A stretch of 10,382 bases of DNA from G020353235 sp035528295 (lineage in GTDB: Bacteria; Chloroflexota; Dehalococcoidia; Dehalococcoidales; JAUYDJ01). The translations under genes were made by a program, and so were the position numbers. Location of the stretch: the NCBI GenBank assembly GCA_035528295.1, contig DATKYY010000032.1:1-10382 (forward strand). Direction: 5' to 3'. The notes beneath the pieces are model-generated. The model made no database searches. It was given only the letters and a program-made list of their open reading frames with translations, and was not told the origin of the DNA. This document shows, in pieces, positions 5,804 through 10,382 of this stretch (positions are counted from its first letter, which is position 1; each line of letters starts with the position of its first letter).

Positions 5804-6067
5804 ATGCAGTCGAGCCTGATTGGCAAAATTGAGAAGGCGAAACGATACGCCCAGGAAACCGACCGAGTTAGCTTCGCTGAGCTTGCCGTTGAGTTCCGCG
5901 GAGATAATGACACCTATAAAACCGGCTATAAAGACGGCAAGTGGCACTGCTCCTGCCACTTCTTCGCCAACTACGGAATCTGCAGCCATGGCATGGCAAT
6001 GCAGCGAATTCTAGGCGAAATGCTACCGAAGGAAGCCCACACCACCCCCTTTAACTCCCGCCCCTGA
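5804..6067 (+). CDS. Small stand-alone SWIM zinc-finger protein
   Basis: The 87-residue product has a SWIM zinc finger: C49-S-C51, eight residues, C60-S-H62, with the usual W47 just before and the hydrophobic GMAMQRIL helix just after. Residues 1-31 are predicted mainly helical. SWIM domains normally sit inside larger proteins (SWI2/SNF2 ATPases, MuDR transposases, Zswim proteins) and bind DNA or protein; here the finger is almost the whole protein, with no partner gene beside it. The ATG is preceded by a near-perfect AGGAGGTG at 5791-5798. It is monocistronic and converges on folC with 17 nt between stop codons. The molecular role is unknown; regulation through the leader hairpin is inferred. 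Confidence 0.85.
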   Translation: MQSSLIGKIEKAKRYAQETDRVSFAELAVEFRGDNDTYKTGYKDGKWHCSCHFFANYGICSHGMAMQRILGEMLPKEAHTTPFNSRP

Positions 6068-6084
6068 TTTTAGCCGCCAGGGGC
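6060..6084. repeat. Inverted repeat between the SWIM gene and folC
   Basis: GCCCCTG (6060-6066) and CAGGGGC (6078-6084) pair perfectly over 7 bp with an 11-nt loop. It overlaps the SWIM stop codon and abuts the folC stop. There is no U-tract on either strand, so it is not a standard intrinsic terminator, but it could protect both mRNA 3' ends. Confidence 0.4.
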
Positions 6085-7446
6085 TTATAAAGGCAATTCG
6101 GGCTTGATAATCTCGGCCTGCGCCATGGCTTCACCGACCACAAACAGGGAGCCGGCCACACAGACCAGGCCCTTCTCTCCAGCCATGCCCAGCGCCAGGC
6201 GAAGCGCGGTGGGCACATCCCCGGCAAACTGCGCTTCGACTCCGTATTTAGCAAACTCGGCAACGATTGGCGCCACCGCCATGGCCCGGGGATGAAGAGA
6301 GCGAGTGGCAATAACCTTGTCGAAAAGGGGCGCCAGCTCAGCGGCGATGCCGGCGATATCTTTATCACAGGAAACCCCGATAACCAGAATAGCCCGCTCC
6401 AGAGAACCCTTAACTCCCCCTGCCGCTAAGCCGAAGTACTGCTCCAGCGACTGCCTCAGCCGGCGTGCCGAGTCAGGGTTATGGGCACCATCCACCACCA
6501 GCCGCGGCTGACGGTTCAGTATCTGAAAACGCCCCGGCCAGCTTACCCCGCCCAGACCGTTAATAATACCCTCCCGGGAAATATGAAAGCCCTTCTCCGC
6601 CAGGACCTCCAGGGCAGCCACCGCCACCGCCGCATTCTCCAGCTGATACTGACCGAGCAGGGGGATGGACAGCTTATAATTATCCAGCCTCCCCTTCACC
6701 TCAAGCCTTTGCCGGCTGGTATCAAAGCCGGAACCCTGTCCGGTGACATCACGACCCACCCGGATTAGCCGGGCACCACGACTGCGGCAGGCTTCCTTAA
6801 TTACCCGAGCCACCTCATCAATTTGCGGGGCAGATACCACAGTGCTACCGCTTTTGATAATGCCCGTCTTCTCGCCGGCTATCCGGGCCGGAGTTTTGCC
6901 CAGCACATCGGTATGGTCCAGGCTGATTGAGGTGATAACAGCCACTTCGGGATTTATCACATTGGTGGCATCAAACCTGCCCCCCATCCCCACCTCCAGC
7001 ACCTGAAACTCGGCCTTCTTTGATTTAAAAAAGGCAAAGCCCAGCGCGGTTAACAGTTCAAAGGTGGTCAGCCGGCCATAGGTGGCTCTCTGGTTCACCG
7101 CCTCCACCTCGGGCTTGAGCCTGACCACCAGATTGACAAAGTCCGGCTCTGAGATTAGCTCCCCGTTGACCCTTATCCGCTCCCGCCAGGTATGCAGGTG
7201 GGGTGAAGTATAAAGCCCGGTAGTGTAACCGGAGGCAACCAGAGCTGAGGCTATCATCGCCGCCACACTTCCCTTGCCCTTGGTGCCGGCAATATGAACC
7301 GACCTCGCCGCCAGATGAGGCTTGCCCAGCCGGGACAAAAGCTCTTCTACCCGCCTCAGGTCATAGAAAGCCGGGTCGTGCGGCATCGGCATTTTTTCAT
7401 AATCGGTGTAGCCGAAGAGGTATTCTTCTGCCTGTTTATAATTCAT
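6085..7446 (-). CDS. folC: FolC, folylpolyglutamate synthase / dihydrofolate synthase
   Basis: The 453-residue product is a complete Mur-ligase-like FolC. It adds glutamate to folates by an ATP-dependent acyl-phosphate route and in many bacteria also makes dihydrofolate from dihydropteroate. Motifs in order: the P-loop GTKGKGS (54-60), TSPHL (80-84), ERIRVNG (89-95), EVGMGGRFDATN (151-162), SLDHTDVLG (175-183), GEKTGIIK (191-198), GQYQLENAAVA (265-275), WPGRFQ (303-308) and DGAHNPDSA (319-327) of the C-terminal domain. The ATG has GGAG eight bases upstream and a strong promoter. Its gene lies alone, divergent from pyrF and convergent with the SWIM gene; no other folate gene is nearby. Whether it is bifunctional cannot be told from the sequence alone. 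Confidence 0.95.
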   Translation of the reverse strand: MNYKQAEEYLFGYTDYEKMPMPHDPAFYDLRRVEELLSRLGKPHLAARSVHIAGTKGKGSVAAMIASALVASGYTTGLYTSPHLHTWRERIRVNGELISEPDFVNLVVRLKPEVEAVNQRATYGRLTTFELLTALGFAFFKSKKAEFQVLEVGMGGRFDATNVINPEVAVITSISLDHTDVLGKTPARIAGEKTGIIKSGSTVVSAPQIDEVARVIKEACRSRGARLIRVGRDVTGQGSGFDTSRQRLEVKGRLDNYKLSIPLLGQYQLENAAVAVAALEVLAEKGFHISREGIINGLGGVSWPGRFQILNRQPRLVVDGAHNPDSARRLRQSLEQYFGLAAGGVKGSLERAILVIGVSCDKDIAGIAAELAPLFDKVIATRSLHPRAMAVAPIVAEFAKYGVEAQFAGDVPTALRLALGMAGEKGLVCVAGSLFVVGEAMAQAEIIKPELPL

Positions 7447-7470
7447 ATTGTCAGTCTCCGATTAAAGGCA

Positions 7471-7499
7471 ATTATATCACTGCTAATAAAGCCTAACAA
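7471..7499 (-). promoter_or_regulatory. Promoter of folC, consensus extended -10
   Basis: On the minus strand TTGTTA (plus 7494-7499), a 17-bp spacer and a perfect TATAAT (plus 7471-7476), with TGA directly before it. The expected start is near 7464, leaving an 18-nt leader with the GGAG site. Its -35 lies 15 bp from the -35 of the divergent pyrF promoter. Confidence 0.8.
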
Positions 7500-7514
7500 T
7501 TGAAGCGATGACAC

Positions 7515-7543
7515 TTGACGCTAGCTGGGGTGGCTGATATTAT
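7515..7543 (+). promoter_or_regulatory. Promoter of pyrF, extended -10
   Basis: TTGACG (7515-7520), a 17-bp spacer and TATTAT (7538-7543) with TGA directly before the -10. The transcript would start at about 7549-7554, at or within five bases of the ATG at 7554. The TTG at 7515 that opens the reading frame is therefore the -35 box and not a start codon. Confidence 0.75.
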
Positions 7544-7553
7544 CAAATTGCCA

Positions 7554-8372
7554 ATGGATTTCATCACCAAGCTGAAGAATGCCATCAAAAAGAACAGTAG
7601 TCTGGTCTGTGTCGGGCTTGACCCTGACCTGGAGCGCATGCCGGCGGGACTGAGCGTCGCCGAATTCAACAAGGCGATTATTGAGGCGACGGCTGACCTG
7701 GTCGGCGCCTACAAGCTCAACCTCGCCTTCTACGAAGTGCTGGGAATCGAGGGGCTGGAGACACTGATGCAGACCATCAAATATATCCCCGAGGACATAC
7801 TGGTAATCGGTGATGCCAAGCGGGGCGATATCGCCAATACCGCCCGGGCCTACGCCAAGACCATTTTCACCAACTTCAATTTTGATGCCACCACGGTAAA
7901 CCCCTACCTCGGTTTCGATTCAATAGAGCCCTTTATTAATTACCGCGATAAAGGGGTCTTTCTGCTGTGCCGGACGTCAAACTCAGGTGCCGCCGATTTC
8001 CAGGACCTGCCCTGCCAGGTAGAGGGAGGCACCCGACCCCTTTTTGAGATAGTAGCCGCCCGAGCCAACGAGTGGAACTCCAACGGCAACATCGGGCTGG
8101 TGGTTGGCGCCACCTACCTTGAGGAGCTAAGGCGGATACGGCAGAGCTACCCCGATATGCCCCTGTTGATACCCGGCATTGGCGCCCAGGGTGGTGACCT
8201 GCCCAGGGTAGTCAGCTACGGCGTGGACAGCCAGGCCGAGCGGACCATTATTAACTCCTCGCGGCAGATAATCTACGCTTCGCGGGAAAAAGATTTTGCC
8301 CAGGCTGCCCGCCGTGCCGCCTCATCCCTGCGGGAGGAGATTAACCGCCACCTCCCCACCCTGCCCGCATAA
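7554..8372 (+). CDS. pyrF: PyrF, orotidine 5'-phosphate decarboxylase (type 2)
   Basis: The 272-residue product is an OMP decarboxylase of the longer (about 270-300 residue) bacterial subfamily. It makes UMP from OMP, the last step of pyrimidine synthesis. The catalytic charged network is K54 (AYKLN), D87, K89 and D92 (DAKRGDI, 87-93). Phosphate and barrel motifs are CVGLDPD (19-25), TVNPYLG (114-120), GLVVGAT (181-187) and LIPGIGAQGGD (205-215). ATG 7554 is chosen because it gives the usual N-terminus (MDFITKL) and because upstream in-frame TTG/GTG codons fall inside the promoter. No Shine-Dalgarno precedes it, which fits leaderless translation. It heads a rightward cluster, 20 nt before the DUF951 gene. 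Confidence 0.93.
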   Translation: MDFITKLKNAIKKNSSLVCVGLDPDLERMPAGLSVAEFNKAIIEATADLVGAYKLNLAFYEVLGIEGLETLMQTIKYIPEDILVIGDAKRGDIANTARAYAKTIFTNFNFDATTVNPYLGFDSIEPFINYRDKGVFLLCRTSNSGAADFQDLPCQVEGGTRPLFEIVAARANEWNSNGNIGLVVGATYLEELRRIRQSYPDMPLLIPGIGAQGGDLPRVVSYGVDSQAERTIINSSRQIIYASREKDFAQAARRAASSLREEINRHLPTLPA

Positions 8373-8392
8373 CAGGCTCAGGAGCTTCATAG

Positions 8393-8764
8393 ATGGTGAT
8401 GGAGATAAAGTTGGGTGATGTGGTGCGCCTCAAGAAGAAGCACCCCTGTGGCAGTAACGAGTGGCAGGTAGTCCGGCTCGGCGCCGACATCGGGATTAAG
8501 TGCCTCAAGTGCCAGCACCGCGTTCTTTTAGAGAGAAGCGTCTTCGAGCGCCGGGTGAAAGCCTTTATTTCCCGAGGACCGGAGACGGCTCTAAACCAGA
8601 AGAAGGCAGAGATTGAGGCAAAGTTAGCCGACCTGAAGGCGCGCTGGCCGGCTCACTCGGTTCCGCCGGCAATGTGGCAGGAACTGGAGGAGCTGGAAGA
8701 AGAGCTGGCAAAGGTAAAGGACATTATCAATAAGGATACAGGTAAAAGGGGGGTGGAAAAATGA
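8393..8764 (+). CDS. DUF951 protein with coiled-coil extension
   Basis: The N-terminal ~60 residues match DUF951: a basic LGDVVRLKKKHPCGSNEW block (7-24), then ADIGIKCLKC (31-40) and an ERRVKAF segment. C19, C37 and C40, with H17 or H42, could bind a metal. Most DUF951 proteins are about 60-75 residues and stop there; this one runs to 123, adding charged heptad-like helices at about 67-85 and 94-113 separated by a Pro-Pro pair (91-92), probably a helical hairpin or coiled coil. Its function is unknown. AGGAG eight bases upstream supports ATG 8393; ATG 8399 is a close alternative. Its TGA overlaps the next ATG (ATGA), so it is coupled to the small gene downstream. Confidence 0.85.
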   Translation: MVMEIKLGDVVRLKKKHPCGSNEWQVVRLGADIGIKCLKCQHRVLLERSVFERRVKAFISRGPETALNQKKAEIEAKLADLKARWPAHSVPPAMWQELEELEEELAKVKDIINKDTGKRGVEK

Positions 8765-9012
8765 AACACACCCGAGAGGACTACATGCGAATCCAGGACC
8801 CGGATGGCATCATTCCCGATGACGAACCAGTCTTCCTGCTCCGGGGACAAGATGTCGCCGCACCCGACGCCGTAGAATTCTGGGCAACCGAAGTAGAACG
8901 GCGTGGCGGTGAGGCCGACATCGTTCAATCTGCCCGAAAGCAAGCCCAAAAGATGCGCGAGTGGCAACGAAACCGTATGTCCAAGCTGCCCGATTTGCCG
9001 GGGAGCAGATAA
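8761..9012 (+). CDS. Small conserved-looking protein of unknown function
   Basis: The 83-residue product is not assigned to a named family. It has an acidic, proline-containing N-terminal part with DPDGIIPDDEPVFLLRGQD (13-31), then an amphipathic, charged helix (about 34-48) and a second helix rich in Arg, Lys and Gln (about 52-73). There are no cysteines, signal peptide or membrane segment, so it should be a soluble cytoplasmic protein. The DEPVFLLRGQD block resembles small hypothetical proteins found in diverse bacteria and phages, but this is recollection only. The start overlaps the DUF951 stop as ATGA, with a G-rich site (GGGGGGTGG) ahead, which supports a real, coupled gene. dinB follows after 38 nt. 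Confidence 0.75.
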   Translation: MKHTREDYMRIQDPDGIIPDDEPVFLLRGQDVAAPDAVEFWATEVERRGGEADIVQSARKQAQKMREWQRNRMSKLPDLPGSR

Positions 9013-9050
9013 CCGGATTAAGTATCACCCTTAATATCAAGGTGCATACC

Positions 9051-10262
9051 ATGATAATGCACATTGACCTGGATGCCTTCTTTGTCGCCGTAGAGCAGGT
9101 GCAAAACCCCAAGCTCAAGGGTAAGCCGGTGGTGGTCGGCGGTCGCCCCGACCGGAGGGGGGTGGTGGCTTCCGCCTCCTATGAAGCCCGCCGCTTTGGC
9201 CTCCACGCCGGTATGCCCCTGGCCACCGCCTACCGCCTCTGCCCCCAGGCTATCTTTATTGAGGGCAGCTTCGCCAAGTACCGCGATGCCTCACATAAGT
9301 TTATGGCGATTCTGGCTGATTTTAGCCCTTTTCTGGAGCCGCTGGGCATCGATGAAGCCTATCTCGATGTCACCGGCTTTGAGTCTCTTCACGGCACTAT
9401 TACCCGGATGGCCCAGGCAATAAAGCAAAGAATCAGGGACGAACTGGGGCTCTGTGCCTCGGTGGGCATTGCCAGCAGCAAGGTTGTCGCCAAGATTGCC
9501 TCGGAACTGTCCAAACCGGACGGGCTGCTGGAAGTAGCCACCGGTAAGGAAGCCGCCTTTCTGGCTCCCCTGCCCATAGGCAGACTGCCCGGCATCGGCA
9601 GGAAGAGTGAGCTTATTTTTAAGGGTCTAGGCGTTGATACCATAGGCAAACTATCGGCTACACCGCTAAGCGTGCTCAAAAGCCATTTCGGTGCGTCTGG
9701 TGAGCTTCTACTTCGCTTCTCAACAGGCGTAGACGGCCGTAAAGTGGAACCGCCCGGCGCCGCCAAGTCCATCAGCCGGGAAACCACCTTTGGCCAAGAT
9801 ACCAGAGAGCGCCCTTTACTGCAGGCAACACTCCGCTATCTCAGCGAACGGGTGGGCAGCGAGCTGCGCCAGCAGGCCAAGCAAGCCCGGCGAATAACCC
9901 TGAAGCTGAGATATGCCGACTTCACCACCATCACCCGCAGCCATACCCTGACTCAGCCCAGCGATACCGACAATGCCATCTTCAATACCGGACTGAAGCT
10001 GCTGAACCAGGCACTGGATCAGCAAAAGGCGCCGATTCGCCTGGTTGGTATCGGCGTAGCCAGGCTGGCTGAGGCCGGCCAGCAGGCGGATATGCTGGAT
10101 AGCAGCCTCGGTCGGCGGGAAAATCTGAACCGGGCCATTGACCGCATCCGCAAGAAGTACGGCTTCAGCGCCATCCAGACCGGCCGCACCCTGCGGCTGA
10201 AAGATATCTTCCCCGAAACAGGGGAGGGCTATACCCTGCACACCCCCAGTCTTTCGCGTTGA
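9051..10262 (+). CDS. dinB: DinB, Y-family DNA polymerase IV
   Basis: The 403-residue product is a full-length translesion polymerase. The catalytic acids are D6 (HIDLD) and D101-E102 (GIDEAYLD); F11 is the expected steric gate against ribonucleotides. YEARRFG (44-50), SVGIASSKVVAKIAS (137-151) and the thumb helix-hairpin-helix LPGIGRKS (179-186) follow, then the little-finger domain from about KSISRETTF (239-247). QADML at 345-349 sits where relatives carry a QLSLF-like clamp-binding motif. Family knowledge: Pol IV bypasses minor-groove and other lesions with low fidelity. The frame is open back to 8961 but that overlaps the previous gene; ATG 9051 gives the standard N-terminus and has AAGGTG six bases upstream. 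No LexA-type operator was recognised, and no clear promoter lies in the 38-nt gap, so it is probably transcribed with pyrF. Confidence 0.95.
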   Translation: MIMHIDLDAFFVAVEQVQNPKLKGKPVVVGGRPDRRGVVASASYEARRFGLHAGMPLATAYRLCPQAIFIEGSFAKYRDASHKFMAILADFSPFLEPLGIDEAYLDVTGFESLHGTITRMAQAIKQRIRDELGLCASVGIASSKVVAKIASELSKPDGLLEVATGKEAAFLAPLPIGRLPGIGRKSELIFKGLGVDTIGKLSATPLSVLKSHFGASGELLLRFSTGVDGRKVEPPGAAKSISRETTFGQDTRERPLLQATLRYLSERVGSELRQQAKQARRITLKLRYADFTTITRSHTLTQPSDTDNAIFNTGLKLLNQALDQQKAPIRLVGIGVARLAEAGQQADMLDSSLGRRENLNRAIDRIRKKYGFSAIQTGRTLRLKDIFPETGEGYTLHTPSLSR

Positions 10263-10271
10263 TTATTCTAG

Positions 10272-10280
10272 TGCTATAAT
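10272..10280 (+). promoter_or_regulatory. Extended -10 promoter of the right-edge gene
   Basis: TGCTATAAT: a perfect -10 (10275-10280) with TGN extension. The -35 region (about 10252-10258, TTTCGC) is poor, which the extended -10 can compensate for. The start would be near 10287, 24 nt before the ATG. No terminator was seen after dinB, so read-through is also possible. Confidence 0.6.
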
Positions 10281-10310
10281 ATGCCTATCCTTCTTAAAGG
10301 AGGTGCTACC

Positions 10311-10382
10311 ATGTGGCAGTGGATTATGGCAAATGCGGTGTGGATACTGGTTGCCTCCGGTTTTATGCTGGCGATACTTCTT
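10311..10382 (+). CDS. N-terminus of an unidentified membrane protein (partial)
   Basis: An ATG preceded by a near-perfect AAAGGAGGTG (10296-10305) opens a frame that runs off the right edge after 24 residues. These read as a signal-anchor or first membrane helix (MWQWIMANAVWILVASGF and on), rich in Trp, Ile, Val and Leu. No family can be named from this piece. The promoter and ribosome site make a real gene very likely. Confidence 0.75.
   Translation, partial: MWQWIMANAVWILVASGFMLAILL

Noticed and set aside
7515..7553. TTG 7515 or GTG 7530 as the pyrF start
   Set aside because: They fall within the -35 box and spacer of the pyrF promoter, and the added residues are not part of the usual PyrF N-terminus.
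8961..9050. dinB starting at 8961
   Set aside because: It would overlap the preceding 83-residue gene by 52 nt and add 30 residues before the universal Y-family N-terminus; ATG 9051 has its own ribosome site.
9816..10241. 141-residue leftward reading frame opposite the end of dinB
   Set aside because: Shadow of the dinB little-finger region with no independent signals.
1..10382. CRISPR arrays, insertion sequences, toxin-antitoxin or phage-defence modules
   Set aside because: No regularly spaced repeats, transposase motifs, terminal inverted repeats or defence-type domains were seen; the genes are mainly core metabolism and RNA/DNA maintenance.

Overview
The window is a compact stretch of bacterial chromosome: housekeeping and small conserved genes, short intergenic gaps, GC-rich coding sequence and AT-rich spacers with ordinary sigma-70 type promoters. 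A bacterial origin is clear from YbeY, MiaB, YajC, NadB/NadC, FolC, PyrF, a DUF951 protein, a bacterial tRNA-Ser with an encoded CCA, and Shine-Dalgarno sites. The lineage is less certain. The gene mix and the style of the MiaB and PyrF N-termini suggest Chloroflexota, perhaps Dehalococcoidia, but this is recollection-based inference. No mobile element, CRISPR array, prophage or transfer signature is visible.

Left part (1-4896). The last 32 residues of an unidentified membrane protein (+) converge on ybeY (-), a rRNA-maturation endonuclease. A divergent promoter pair separates ybeY from a tRNA-Ser(GCU) gene. An intrinsic terminator follows the tRNA, then a rightward run of miaB (tRNA methylthiolation), yajC (Sec translocon accessory), nadB and nadC (two steps of de novo NAD synthesis). 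nadA is not in the window.

Middle (4891-7446). nadC ends in a 6-nt tail-to-tail overlap with dtd (D-aminoacyl-tRNA deacylase). dtd forms a leftward two-gene operon with an FmdB-type zinc-ribbon gene. A 218-nt AT-rich gap follows, holding a leftward promoter candidate, a rightward promoter candidate and a strong terminator hairpin inside the leader of an 87-residue stand-alone SWIM zinc-finger gene. That gene converges on folC (folylpolyglutamate/dihydrofolate synthase).

Right part (7447-10382). folC and pyrF are fired by back-to-back extended -10 promoters. The pyrF transcript probably begins within a few bases of its ATG. pyrF (OMP decarboxylase) is followed closely by a DUF951 gene with a coiled-coil extension, a small acidic gene of unknown function joined to it by an ATGA overlap, and dinB (DNA polymerase IV). 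A new membrane-protein gene with a strong promoter and ribosome site begins at the right edge.

Most of this is ordinary core genome; I see no obvious new multi-gene system. The points most worth a second look are the terminator/anti-terminator-like leader of the SWIM gene, the leaderless start of pyrF, the shared extended -10 promoter form, the terminator-less nadC/dtd overlap, and the pyrF-DUF951-small ORF-dinB cluster.
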